In this document: positions 53,670 through 63,782 of the stretch, in pieces
Layout: the number at the start of each line of letters is the position of its first letter
How positions within the stretch are numbered: the first letter of the stretch is position 1
NCBI GenBank assembly: GCA_028751875.1
Contig: CM054138.1
Location: forward strand, 40,760,326 to 40,824,325
Direction: 5' to 3'
Source of the DNA: Rapana venosa
Taxonomy: Eukaryota > Mollusca > Gastropoda > Neogastropoda > Muricidae
Length of the DNA stretch: 64,000 nucleotides
Translations under genes and position numbers: made by a program
The notes under the pieces: generated by a model
Told to the model about the DNA's origin: nothing
Seen by the model: the letters and a program-made list of their open reading frames with translations, nothing else
Databases searched by the model: none

Positions 53670-54275
53670 GTCAGTACATTTCTGCTGTTAAGGTCTAGGA
53701 CTTGCGTCTGTGCAGGAGGATGGGATGAAGAACCAGTGAATGCAAGTTTCAGTGTCGCCCTGGCCCTCAGACCACTGTTTGTATCTTCCCAGGCTGGTTC
53801 TAGCTTCGCTGTTCCTCTGGAAAGCACATTTCTTTTCGATCCCTCTTCACAGATGGAGCCTCTGTATTTGGATGTGTTCCCTGTCTGAAGTTCTTGTCCA
53901 CTGACTGTGGTCTTGATGGAGATTGATCCTCCATTCTTGATGGGCATGGGCTGTGCTGGAATGTTGTCAACGCCAGCAGCCTTCCTATTCTTCAGTGACC
54001 TTATTGCTCGTTTAAAAAAAAAAAAATTATATCTTAGGATGGGGAGGCTGTCTTCACTTCTCGTCTCTTCTGCTTCCAGAATGTGTTGGGGTGTGTGGGT
54101 GTCTGGTGATATGACACTTTTTGGCAAGGTATTTTCCACCTGGCTGTAATGTGGCTGTTTCCTGTAAGACACTTTCCCTTTAAAAAAAAAATAATCCTGA
54201 GTTAGTTCGACTCGGGACTGTTTCTGCCTGATGAAGTTTTTCACGGTCTGGAACGTCTTTCTGCTGTCCCCCCTC
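53670..54275 (-). pseudogene. LINE reverse-transcriptase remnant with internal deletion
   Basis: On the minus strand an N-terminal part (FQTVKNFIRQKQ near 54250) leads to the RT motif RAIRSLKNRKAAGVDNIPA (54010-53954). Directly afterwards comes sequence typical of the region after the RT core: SGQELQTGNTSKYRGS, EEGSKRNVLSR and KLEPAWED. The central RT part with the catalytic aspartates is missing, so a deletion joins the two near 53950. At the far end another frame reads HSLVLHPILL and S*TLTAE, showing a frameshift and an in-frame stop. Non-functional. Confidence 0.85.
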
Positions 54276-54889
54276 CCTCTCCTCCTCCCTCCTCCGAAAA
54301 AAAGAGACTCTTACAGCTTCTTTACATTTCCGTGAACTCTCTTTTTTTGTTCGTTTCATACTTTTCCTTACTTTTCTCTTGACTGTTTTGTCTGTAGTGG
54401 CTACGTTGTGTGCCTCTCTGCACCTTGTGTCGAACGAACAATCATCAGACCAGCCACAGATCTCTCTATGAAGATCGTATGACCATCACAAAAAAAAACC
54501 CTGAAGTGATGTAGTCCTGTCACCAGATCAGACAGCTTTGCAAAGAGCAGTTTGCAAGGCACAGTCAAGTGACACAGGAGAAGAAACAGAGAGAGAAAAA
54601 CAATGGGTAGTCAGCATTACTGAATTCTTTTATTCCTTTATTTTTTGGTGGTTTCGTCAGAGCTGTGCTGTACACGACACGACCGCTTTGGTTTGAGGGA
54701 CTTGTGTAAATGTAGTGTAGTTGGGTCCTCGTTTTTCAAAAGTAGTATTTTGCAGAACAGCAGCAAAAATAATACCCACGCCATTCGGTGCCTGAAATGG
54801 ATCTTACGTCAACGAATCTACCTAACAGACACTATGGCTTTTCGTAAGTAAGAGCAGGAACTTTTTGAACATGGCTTGACCATGTCCTG
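54276..54889. other. No recognisable feature
   Basis: T-rich at left; otherwise unassigned. An ATG at 54834 in a strong context ends after ten bases at the donor-like GTAAGT at 54844; too little to call. Confidence 0.35.
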
Positions 54890-55321
54890 ATGCTTCACCG
54901 ACCTGTCCATTACAAATCTGGAACATTACAGAACAAGGGAGATAAAGCACAGCAGACGGCAAACCGGCCAATCCAAGCCAGTAAGCGGTGTAGGGTTTCG
55001 AAAAAAACTCCCCTGTGGCTGGAATGGTACCCTCCCCTGGGGTTGGTAATTGCGCCGTTGATGATGGTGATGGTGATGATGATGATGATGGCTGCAGACT
55101 ATGACGGCTGGCATATTCCCCGGACAATTTTCCGTGTGTCAGGGAGCTGGTCAGTGTGGGCTAGGTTTGCTAGACAGAGCGGAAGCTGCACGTTCGATAA
55201 TCGTGTTCCGTCATGTATACGTGACAGCATGCTAAGTGTTATGTGGTCGCGTGTTGAGGTGGGCGCTGACGCTGTCACAACCGTCCCTAAATTGGAAATC
55301 TGCGCTGGGACGTTAATATAA
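54890..55321 (+). other. Open frame of 143 codons, unidentified
   Basis: The frame crosses a GATGATGATGATGATG run (about 55066-55090) that encodes a Met/Val stretch. Outside it, residues such as TPLWLEWYPPLGLV and DNRVPSCIRDSM are not low complexity. No family or signal is recognised. Confidence 0.2.
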
Positions 55322-56125
55322 TCTCAACAATAACATCGCGTTTACAGTCGCTTAATAGAGAGATCAGAGGGGTTAAAAGAGCCTAAGCATGTCATATGTA
55401 GGGGGACAATGCCTACAAGTTTTCGGTGTTGGAAATACTGTCACAATGAATCATTGTACAGATAAAGACTGTAACTGGAATACACAGAGAGGCAGACTGG
55501 CAGATGGGGAGTGAGACGGACACAGGAGCAGACTTTTTGTTTTTTTGAGTGAGGGTTAAGTACGTATCCAGCATTGACGGTTGTACCCGTTCTTAGCGTT
55601 GCAAAGTCCCTTCAATGTTAAAAATCTTGAGAAAAAAAATTTCTCGATTCATCGTCTTCAAAGAAAAAATACAGAAACCTGGCCAGAAAAATAAAACAGT
55701 CAAGAAGAAATGAAAGGAAAGAAAGAAAGGCGTGGAGGTAGTGATTCAGGCAGACAGACATTTAAATTTAAGGTGGAAGAATATTACCTACGCCACGTAC
55801 AAGGACAGACAGTTACCCTAAGTTTTCATGGTTGCAAAGTGGTGTCAGAGCATGTGGTCATCGTCGTGATGAACGCTGTAACCAAGACATGACAGACACT
55901 TTAGAGGGACCGATAGACAGACATTTTGTTTAATCTGAAGTATCACATAGGGCACGCACAGTGAGTGAGTGACAACGCTGTACTCTTCTGCAGTGTTGCA
56001 AGGTACCGTCCGTCCTTGGAATGAATCATCCCCTCCACCAATAAAGACCCAGTGTTGGTAACTAGGGCATGCGTGATGTACACACTCACGCTGACTCACC
56101 TGTTACACCTGCTCAGTGCGCGCGC
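55322..56125. other. 0.8 kb without recognisable features
   Basis: Low repeat content; no recognised frame. Confidence 0.4.
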
Positions 56126-56167
56126 GCACACACCCATACACACATACACACACACACACACACACTC
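56126..56167. repeat. CG/CA microsatellite
   Basis: CGCGCGCACACACC then (CA)n. Confidence 0.92.
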
Positions 56168-56173
56168 TTTCAG

Positions 56174-56516
56174 GGGGTCGGGATAGCCTAGTTGTCAGAA
56201 CATTGCGCTCGCAATCTGACGACCCGGGTTTGATTCCCGTTCAAGGGGATATTTTCCTCTAGAGTTAACATCAGTGCCGACTCCACTCTCCCCCAAAGTC
56301 TTTCGAATGAGACCATAAACCGAGGTCCCGTGTGCGAACGCACGTAGAACATCTTGCGCACACGTTAAATCCTGTTCCGCTTTTCGGAAGAGTAGGCCAT
56401 TGTGTGCCGGTGGGAACGAATGACAAATTTAAAAAACCGCATACACACGGGGACTGGATGTAAAAAAAGCACATAACGTGCTTATTCCATTATCCTCGAT
56501 ATAAAAGAATAAATAA
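56174..56516 (+). mobile_element. SINE-A, full-length
   Basis: A box TAGCCTAGTTG (56184-56194), B box GGTTTGATTCC (56227-56237), full core with TGAGACCATAAACCGAGGTC, and tail TCCTCGATATAAAAGAATAA. Confidence 0.94.
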
Positions 56517-56539
56517 CAATTTAAACATGACGAATCACA

Positions 56540-56606
56540 ATCCATACACACGGCGATGTAAAAATACATAAGTGCTTATCCATTATCCTTGATATAAAAG
56601 AATAAT
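56540..56606 (+). mobile_element. Second SINE-A tail
   Basis: CATACACACGGCGATGTAAA, GTGCTTATCCATTATCC and TTGATATAAAAGAATAATAA repeat the last 70 bases of the preceding element. Confidence 0.85.
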
Positions 56607-56655
56607 AATTTAACAAATATATATATATATATGTATGTATGTATGTATATATGTC
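56607..56655. repeat. AT and GTAT microsatellite
   Basis: (AT)n then GTATGTATGTATG. Confidence 0.93.
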
Positions 56656-56888
56656 GTCCCATGTCCCATCTACCCGCCGCTAGGGGTGGCATTTCTGACA
56701 GTGGCACTGTTTTAGGACCCCCCTTCTGCTGGTCTGAAACTGTTACACAAAGGTTGTTGTGGTATTTTGGACGCATGTGCTTTCTCATGTAGCTTCAAGG
56801 TTTCAGAGCATTATAATTATAATTATGCTCGTGGTCGTTTATACGCACACACTTTCACAGAGATACGTGAAGGATGAATAGAGACAGT
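56656..56888. other. No recognisable feature
   Basis: Short non-repetitive stretch; nothing recognised. Confidence 0.4.
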
Positions 56889-56926
56889 GTGTGTGTGTTG
56901 TGTGTGTGTGTGTGTGTTGGTGTGGT

Positions 56927-56960
<34 letters not shown>

Positions 56961-57036
56961 CGCGTGCGTTCTTGCTTTGATTCATACTGTGGTGTGTGTG
57001 TGTGCGCGGCGCATGCGTACATGTGTGTATATATGT

Positions 57037-57113
<77 letters not shown>
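56889..57113. repeat. TG blocks then (GA)n
   Basis: TG at 56889-56966 and 56993-57005, then GA at about 57038-57113. Confidence 0.95.
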
Positions 57114-57117
<4 letters not shown>

Positions 57118-57474
57118 CAAATACACGAATAAATAAATAAGGAAATTGTAAGAAACAAAAAAAAAATCCAGAAACAGATTAAGAGAGGAACTGTAACCTT
57201 GACTTCGTTTTTATTTTCAGCAATACTGCGTTTTAACTTCTTGTTGGCTAGGAAACCCAGACATATCATATGGCAGGCTGCCTAATTCTCCCCCCCCCCC
57301 CCCCCCTCCATTACTCTCCTCCCCTCCCCCCCTCCATCCACCTTCCACATAACGGTTTATTCCTTTTCCAGACCCCTCCCTCCTTTCCTAACACAGTTAA
57401 AGGAAGTGACAGAAAACAGGCTGCACACCAGTATTAAAAAATCACTCTTTTCCTTCTGTTTTTCTATGTGACTC
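57114..57474. other. No gene; C run at 57291
   Basis: Run of about 17 C at 57291-57307 followed by CT/CCCT-rich sequence. Confidence 0.45.
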
Positions 57475-57868
57475 TGATATTCATACCGCACGTACTAAGG
57501 CATCCACAAAAATAAAGACCACGTTTTGTGAAAGGCTAACCTCTGACTCAAAACTCACGTGATTTTGAACAAATTTGGTAGGTTTGACATTTTTTGATTT
57601 TTCAGCAAACACTCAGTCCTTTGTCGTCTGCTAGCTTCCTTACCGCAATATGCATGCGCGGGGTCAACGCTGTAGGAATTGAGGATTGCCTGTGCAATCC
57701 CTCAATTGATGATTATCTCCAACTTTCTCGTGACTACCTAGTATTGCTCTATGTCCTCAATCCCCAAAACAAGTGCTTAGTCTATTTTTTTCATGCTTAA
57801 AAAATTCTGTGAAAATCACCAACATTTTTACCACTCGCACTGTATACAAGATACTACATGACCCCCAA
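57475..57868 (-). mobile_element. Dispersed repeat F
   Basis: Inverse copy of 33885-34275: CATACCGCACGTACTAAGGC, CAAATTTGGTAGGTTTGAC, ACCGCAATATGCATGCGCGG and CCAACTTTCTCGTGACTA. It carries an extra small inverted repeat, TGAGGATTGCCTGTGCAATC followed by CCTCA. Confidence 0.82.
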
Positions 57869-58084
57869 ATTAATACGGGTGTGTAGCCAAAATGAGAGAA
57901 AATGGTGAAGGAGCAGGCGTGGGGATGATGAAAAACATCTTTGACAGTAGTAGTTATTGTTCTTTGTTCTCAAAGCTTGGGGAGATGGCTGGGAAGGAGT
58001 GATATCTAAAAGGATGGCGGATCACAGGCCTTTGAAGTATGGGAAGGACAGTGACGAAGGGGGTAACGTTTTTATCTGTTTGTT
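57869..58084. other. No recognisable feature
   Basis: Nothing recognised. Confidence 0.35.
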
Positions 58085-58207
58085 TTCTTTATTTTATTGT
58101 TTTATTTTCCAGGATAATGGAATAAGCTCTCAAGTGCTTTTCTACATCCAGTCCCTGTGTGTATGCAGTTTTGTCAATTTTGTCATCCGTGCCCACCAGC
58201 ACACAGT
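58085..58207 (-). mobile_element. SINE-A 3' fragment
   Basis: CCAGGATAATGGAATAAGC, TACATCCAGTCCCTGTGTGT and GCCCACCAGCACACAGTG. Confidence 0.85.
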
Positions 58208-58391
58208 GTAGGGGATATGTGCGTTACTGCACCTCCCTCCCTTACCTCTGTCCCCACCACGTCTGTGTTCTTTGTCAGTCTGCTGTGTTATCCCGGTCCC
58301 TTCTCAGATTAGGGAGAAGCCCAGAGAGAACTGGAACAAACCCTTGACACAGGAGTGGAGCGGCTTCTGCAGCCATGATCATATAGCGGGA
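58208..58391. other. No recognisable feature
   Basis: Nothing recognised. Confidence 0.35.
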
Positions 58392-58845
58392 GAAATCTTT
58401 TGGTTCCAACGCTCAGACAGCAACTAGCCTATTGTTGTTGTCTGTTGTAGTGGATCGGTGGTCTAGAGGTGACGCACCAGCCTAGAAAGCGAAAAGTCCG
58501 GGTTCAAAGTGTGCGGTGGTTTGGTCCCGAAACTTTTCCCCTGTCCACTAGGCTGTGAGTGGTAGTTTGGGTGCTTGTCTTTGGGTTGAGACGATAAACC
58601 GAGGTCCTGTGTGCTACACATTTTTAGCGCTTGTAAAAGAACCCACGGCTACAAAGTTGTTGTTCCTGGCAAAATTCTGTAGAGAAAAAGTACTCTGATA
58701 GGGAAACAAATACACCTGCAGACAGGAAAAGAAAAAAAAAAGATGGGTGGCGCTGCATTTATGCTGTGGTTTAAAATGGTATACGATACAAAACAATATG
58801 AGCAAAAATGCGTTGCGCTGCCGTTAAAAGCACCTGACTGGAACA
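58392..58845 (+). mobile_element. Repeat D left end split by SINE-C
   Basis: D sequence CCAACGCTCAGACAGCAACT at 58407 continues only after SINE-C, as ATATGAGCAAAAATGCGTTG and CGCTGCCGTTAAAAGCACCT from about 58797. Confidence 0.78.
58448..58790 (+). mobile_element. SINE-C nested in D
   Basis: Head GGATCGGTGGTCTAGAGGTG, GGTTCAAAGTGTGCGGTGG, core TTTGGGTTGAGACGATAAAC, GTAAAAGAACCCACGGCTAC and GATGGGTGGCGCTGC. The GC-rich CTCTCCCCGGGG block and nearby sequence (about 75 bp) are deleted before the tail. Confidence 0.87.
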
Positions 58846-58982
58846 CATGTGAAGGCGTCATTGGTTCTGTTTGGGTTGGGGGCTGATGTTGTTTTCTTTG
58901 ATGTTTGGTTGTCTGTCTGTTGGTTTCTTTGTGAGCTTGCCAGTGTGTTAACCGCTCGTGAAGTTTGTTTTTATAAACAAAT

Positions 58983-58983
58983 G

Positions 58984-59048
<65 letters not shown>
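58983..59048. repeat. (GA)n
   Basis: About 32 pure GA units. Confidence 0.97.
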
Positions 59049-59051
<3 letters not shown>

Positions 59052-59499
59052 GGGCTATGGTTTGTTCTTGTGAAGAAATGAAATGAGCGAGGAAACTCGC
59101 TTCATAATTTACAAAAAGAGAATGGCCATATCATAATTATTGTTAAAAAAAAAAAACCAACAAAAATCACAACACTTCATACTAATAATATAAGTATGTA
59201 GTTTTCATTAGCAGGAACAACACCGTGACTTGGAAACGTTTAAAGGCAAAAGTTATGTTTAGCACGAGAACGAAAGAACGAAAGCACAGTCTGAAACGTC
59301 AAACGACTTTCATTGTACAAAGACAGACAGCGCATTCCGGCATCTGTTTTTCATTCACCCCGGCTGCTGTGCTGCCTGTGCGCGTGCTGCTGATCTAGGC
59401 CAAAAGGCAATCATAGGAAATGGGGATGGAAATAGAGAAAGAGTGGAAGAAGGGGGAGTGGCAGAACTCCTTGTATTGTTATCATCATTACCCTCCTCA

Positions 59500-59504
<5 letters not shown>
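59049..59504. other. No recognisable feature
   Basis: Low repeat content; GAACGAAAG units near 59267-59285. Confidence 0.4.
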
Positions 59505-59558
<54 letters not shown>

Positions 59559-59812
59559 CAGACAGACAGCAGACAGACAGACAGACACACAGACACACAG
59601 AGAGAGACGAGAGAGAGAGATGAATTTATGATAGAGGAGCGAGAGTTTACTCATACACCACACCAAACCATACCACACAACACAACAAACCACACACACT
59701 CGCACACACATACGCACGCATGCGCACACATACGCACGCACACACATACGGAGAGAGAGAGAAAGAGAGAGAGACAGACAGACAGACAGAGACAGAGAGA
59801 GACAGAGAGAGA
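59505..59812. repeat. GA, CAGA, CA/CCACA and GA microsatellites
   Basis: GA to 59554, CAGACA to 59600, CCACA/CA/CGCA at 59657-59750, then GA and CAGA. Confidence 0.94.
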
Positions 59813-59909
59813 ATCGGTGATATCTTTTCTTAGAGCGCTAGAGAAGCACGTCTAGGGTTTTTTGTTTGTTTTTATGTTTTATCTCTTCAACTCCCTCCTA
59901 CCTCCATAC

Positions 59910-59912
59910 ACA

Positions 59913-59945
<33 letters not shown>

Positions 59946-60288
59946 ACACAACATAACACTCACACACACTCACACACACATACGCACGCACGTACTCACC
60001 ACACACGCACGCACACACAACACTTGCAACACACATACACACACTCGCACTCACACATACTCACACATACACTCACACACATACATACACACATACTCAC
60101 ACACGCACGCACACACAACGCACACACGTACACACCACGCACGCACGCACGCACACACAACATTTGCAACAGACAACACACATACACACACAACATACAT
60201 ACACACACTCACACACGCACAACACACACACACGTACACACCACGCACGCACACACACACAACACTTACAAACACACACACACACACT
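59910..60288. repeat. CA/CGCA microsatellite with internal duplications
   Basis: CA repeats with recurring CACGCACGCACACACAACR and GTACACACCACGCACGC segments. Confidence 0.93.
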
Positions 60289-60448
60289 CTCTCATTATTT
60301 TTCCTCTCTCCGGTTTCTCTTTCTGTGACTCTTAAGTCTGTCTGTCTATCTCTTTGAATTGGGTGAGGATTTTTTTCCCCATCACGTTTTTTTTTGGGGG
60401 GTAAAGGTGATTGTGTTGTGTTTATTTTCCTCTGCTCTTCTCTCCAAG
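60289..60448. other. No feature; pyrimidine tract at right end
   Basis: The last 30 bases are pyrimidine-rich (TTCCTCTGCTCTTCTCTCC) before the candidate microexon. Confidence 0.4.
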
Positions 60449-60481
60449 GGTGATACCTGCAACCCGCACACTATCTCGTCG
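60449..60481 (+). CDS. Candidate 33-nt microexon, product unknown
   Basis: CTCTGCTCTTCTCTCCAAG precedes it and GTGAGTGTG follows. In frame 0 it reads GDTCNPHTISS, and a second frame (VIPATRTLSR) is also open. Its length is a multiple of three, as for a cassette exon. In the frame needed to join 37765 and 63716 it would contain TGA, so the three candidates do not form one simple reading frame. A 5' UTR exon or chance are alternatives. Confidence 0.22.
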
Positions 60482-60538
60482 GTGAGTGTGTGTGTATTGC
60501 GCTCTAACCGATTTATGAAGTGTTAGCCCCCACTCCTC

Positions 60539-60539
<1 letters not shown>

Positions 60540-60617
<78 letters not shown>

Positions 60618-60618
60618 C
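60540..60618. repeat. C run then (CT)n
   Basis: C run of about ten, then CT repeats with two CCTCTC interruptions. Confidence 0.95.
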
Positions 60619-61096
60619 TGTGCTGTACGGCATCGCTATAGATACCAGAGTAAGAGCTGAAAATGAACTGGAAATTGCTATCGTTTATGCATAACTCAAC
60701 AGAAGGTGAAATTCATTTATTGGTTTGTTGTCCAACCTTACTGGATCTTAGGCTGAATGAAATTCATCAGACCAAAAGGGTACATCTCCTTCTGTCAGCC
60801 GAAATTAGACGCCCCAAACAAGATAAAAGTAGACAGCCTAATAAAAAAAAGTAATATGATTTATTTAGACCATGTTTATTTTTGGCAAGCGGTTATCCCT
60901 AGGATGATTGCAGCCTTGCTTTATATCTGTGTGTTTAGAAGAAAGAGACATCTTGTTATCCTAATTTACATCCTGGTTGCTGACGATTCTTCTTAGGAAT
61001 CAACTTTGTTTTGCTGTGTTGTTGCTGTTGGTTTCTTGTGGGTTTTTTAAAAATTTCACTTTAACACTAAATAGTCGGCTAACCCCTTCATGTGCT
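60619..61096. other. No recognisable feature
   Basis: AT-rich; frames at 60663-60854 and 60757-60996 are unrecognised. Confidence 0.4.
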
Positions 61097-61453
61097 GGGG
61101 GACGGGATAGCCTAGTGGTCAGAACAGTGCGCTCGCAATCTGACGACCCGGGTTCGATTCCCGTTCAAGGGGATATTTTCCTCTGGAGTTAACATCAGTG
61201 CAGACTCCACTCTCCCCCCAAAGTCCTTCGGATGAGACTATAAACCGAGGTCCCGTGTGCGAACGCACGCAGAACATCTTGCGCACACGTTAAATCCTGT
61301 TCCGCTTTTCGGAAGAGTAGGCCATTGTGTGCCGGTGGGAACAGATGACAGAATTCACAAATCCGCATACACACGGGGACTGGATGTAGAAAAACACATA
61401 AGTGCTTATTCTATTATCCTCGATATAAAAGAATAAAATAAAATAAAAAAAAA
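61097..61453 (+). mobile_element. SINE-A, full-length reference copy
   Basis: A tRNA-derived SINE transcribed, when active, by RNA polymerase III and mobilised by a partner LINE (general knowledge). Structure: head GGGGACGGGATAGCCTAGTGG with A box TAGCCTAGTGG (61108-61118); B box GGTTCGATTCC (61151-61161); linker GGAGTTAACATCAGTGCAG; core TCGGATGAGACTATAAACCG, GCAGAACATCTTGCGCACAC and AGAGTAGGCCATTGTGTGCC; 3' region CATACACACGGGGACTGGAT and TTATCCTCGATATAAAAGAA; tail of AAAAT repeats. Length about 350 bp. No clear target-site duplication. Confidence 0.95.
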
Positions 61454-61490
61454 TGTATGAGCCAATGGCCTTTTTGTAAATAAATCGTTT

Positions 61491-61670
<180 letters not shown>

Positions 61671-62128
61671 CCCTACATATGTTCTTGTCTTCGTAAACTT
61701 TAACCCTTTATGTTCTGATAAGGCTGATAGGACAAGGCACTGAGAGTGAAAAGGGCGGTGCTATTGGGGTGTCGTGCTGTGTTCAGGCAGATGGCACCGA
61801 TACATCACGCAGACAGCAGAATCTGATGCTGCTACTGCTGCTGCTGCTGCTACACAGGTCGCGGCCAACATTGTGAACAGGGTGCTGAGGTGAACAGGCA
61901 AACCTCGGGTGGGATCAGTTGATGGGTCGAGAAGTGGGTGGCTGTGATTATTTGTGATCGGGGAGGATTGGGAAGAAAGACTGGGGAGTGTGTAGTGGGG
62001 GTATTTATTGGAGAAGGCGAGTGCAGGAGAGGTTAAGCTGCTGCTGCTGCTGTGTTGATGATCCATCCCTGCATTGGAGGTCAGCGAGGCGTTGATTGGT
62101 TTGTTTGTGTTTCTTTCTCTTAGTGGTG
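61671..62128. other. No gene; CTG runs
   Basis: GCTGCTACTGCTGCTGCTGC near 61829 and GCTGCTGCTGCTGCTG near 62036. Confidence 0.4.
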
Positions 62129-62690
62129 GAACGCTCAGCAACTTATGTCATATGAACGAAAATGCATTACGCTTGCTAAAAAAGTGCTCTTTGGTATCTA
62201 ATCAGCAAAGAACAAAGACATCTTCGTCGTCGAATGCTCAGACAGCAGCTATTGTTCAATTTGTTGTCGTTATCGAAAATGCGTTGCACTGCTGTTAAGC
62301 GCCTGACAAGTCAGGCCCAGCGCATCCGACTTCGGCGTGGGAGAGAATGGTTATCTTGTTTAGCCTTTCTGGGGAAAAAAAAAGGCAGGAGAATGGACCA
62401 AGAAGGCAGAAAATAGACAAGAAGGAGGCGACAGGAAGAAAAAGAACAAGGCAGAATCAAAAAGAGATAGTTATTTTTCTTCTTGTCACCTCCTTCTTGT
62501 CTATTTTCTACCTTTCGTGGTCCATTCTCCTGCCCTTTTTTTCCCCCCAGAAAGAAAACAATTCTCTCCCACGCCGCAGGCGGTAGTGCTGGACCTGAAT
62601 GGCCAGGCGCTTAACGGCAATGCAACGCATTTTCGCTCACATGACAACAAATTGAACAATAGTTGCTGTCTGAACAATCCACGACGAAGA
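62129..62690. mobile_element. Tail-to-tail inverted pair of repeat D
   Basis: A D fragment (CATATGAACGAAAATGCATT near 62148) precedes a plus D arm at 62221-62472. That arm is followed at once by a minus D arm at 62473-62690 (GTCACCTCCTTCTTGTCTAT, AGGCGCTTAACGGCAATGCA, AACAATAGTTGCTGTCTG). Both arms stop at the same internal point, losing the D right end. Confidence 0.85.
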
Positions 62691-62815
62691 TGTCGCTGTT
62701 CTTGGCTGATCAGACACCAGGAGCACTTTTCAGCAAGGGGATAATAAACTTTAGAGCTGGGGTGGGTCAGTGAGAAGGGGAAGACTGGGTCCGTGAAAGA
62801 ACAAATTTAATGGCT

Positions 62816-62965
62816 GGCTTTACTGCCTTGAATGGAATTATGAGTGGCTTTACTGCCTTGAATGGAATTATGTGTGGCTTTACTGCCTTGAATGGAATTA
62901 TGAGTGGCTTTACTGCCTTGAATGGAATTATGAGTGGCTTTACTGCCTTGAATGGAATTATGAGA
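62816..62965. repeat. 30-bp tandem repeat, five units
   Basis: Unit GGCTTTACTGCCTTGAATGG then AATTATGAGT. Units are near identical (TGTGT once, TGAGA in the last). Confidence 0.97.
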
Positions 62966-63235
62966 GATGATTTGTACACACGAACACAACGCGGAAGCAA
63001 AACACTGGATGACTGCATAGGCCCTAAACTTACTGTACTAGTCGACGGCAATATAGGCCAGACCAGGCAGGCGGCAGGCAACCCCATCTGTGGAAGACCG
63101 TGCAAGTCAAGGCCATTCAATGTCTATTATAGGCAGTTTGCCAACTGCATGCATGCGGGGCTGTGAACGGAACGAACGAACATTCCATGTGTAGCAAGCA
63201 GCAGATGGAGATAGTCCGCTTTGATGGCGTGCGGC
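62966..63235. other. No recognisable feature
   Basis: Non-repetitive; nothing recognised. Confidence 0.4.
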
Positions 63236-63435
63236 TCTGTCTGTCTGTCTGTCTGTCTTTGTCTGTCTGTCTGCATGTCTGATTCTATGTTTTTCTGTCT
63301 GTCTGTCTGCCTGTCTGATTCTATGTTTTTCTGTCTGTCTGTCTGCCTGTCTGATTCTATGTTTTTTCTGTCTGTTTGTCGATCTGTCTGTCTCTGCCTG
63401 TCTGTCTCTGTTTGTCTGTCTGTCTCTCTGTGCCA
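63236..63435. repeat. TCTG repeat with a 36-bp higher unit
   Basis: TGTCTGATTCTATGTTTTTC followed by CTGTCTGTCTGCC-type sequence occurs three times. Confidence 0.93.
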
Positions 63436-63535
63436 GTATTGTTTTTCACTATCTCTATCTTAAAACACTGTACCCGTTAAATGAATGAGTGACTATTACC
63501 GGTCTGTCTGCCTGTTCGTCCCCCCCCTCTGCCTA

Positions 63536-63541
63536 TGTCTG

Positions 63542-63626
<85 letters not shown>

Positions 63627-63665
63627 CTCTCCTCTCTCTCTCCCTCTCTCTCCCTCTCTCTCTCA
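63536..63665. repeat. TCTG then CT microsatellite
   Basis: CTGT repeats to about 63578, then CT with CCTCTC interruptions. Confidence 0.95.
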
Positions 63666-63715
63666 TTCCAAGCGAAATGTTGAATTTTTTTGGTTTTGTT
63701 TTATTTTTGTTCCAG

Positions 63716-63782
63716 GCGGTAGAGGGAAATTTTGCTGGCTGAAGTCACCTGACGACCACGTTAACTCTCCGCTGCTATACAG
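63716..63782 (+). CDS. Candidate internal exon, 67 nt, product unknown
   Basis: The acceptor side is TGTTTTATTTTTGTTCCAG and the donor side is TATACAG|GTGAGTGAG, a perfect consensus. Only one frame is open across the whole segment: two bases, then codons from 63718 including GKFCWLKSPDD and HVNSPLLY, then AG as a split codon. The composition is not that of simple repeats. I cannot assign a family. The donor lies at the edge of a (GTGA)n run, which lowers its weight. Confidence 0.45.

Noticed and set aside
54834..54849. ATG in strong context followed by GTAAGT
   Set aside because: Only ten bases of coding sequence before the donor-like site and no partner acceptor; likely chance.
61097..61165. 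Functional tRNA gene at SINE heads
   Set aside because: A and B boxes are present, but the body continues into a repeated SINE and a regular cloverleaf with a seven-base anticodon loop was not found.
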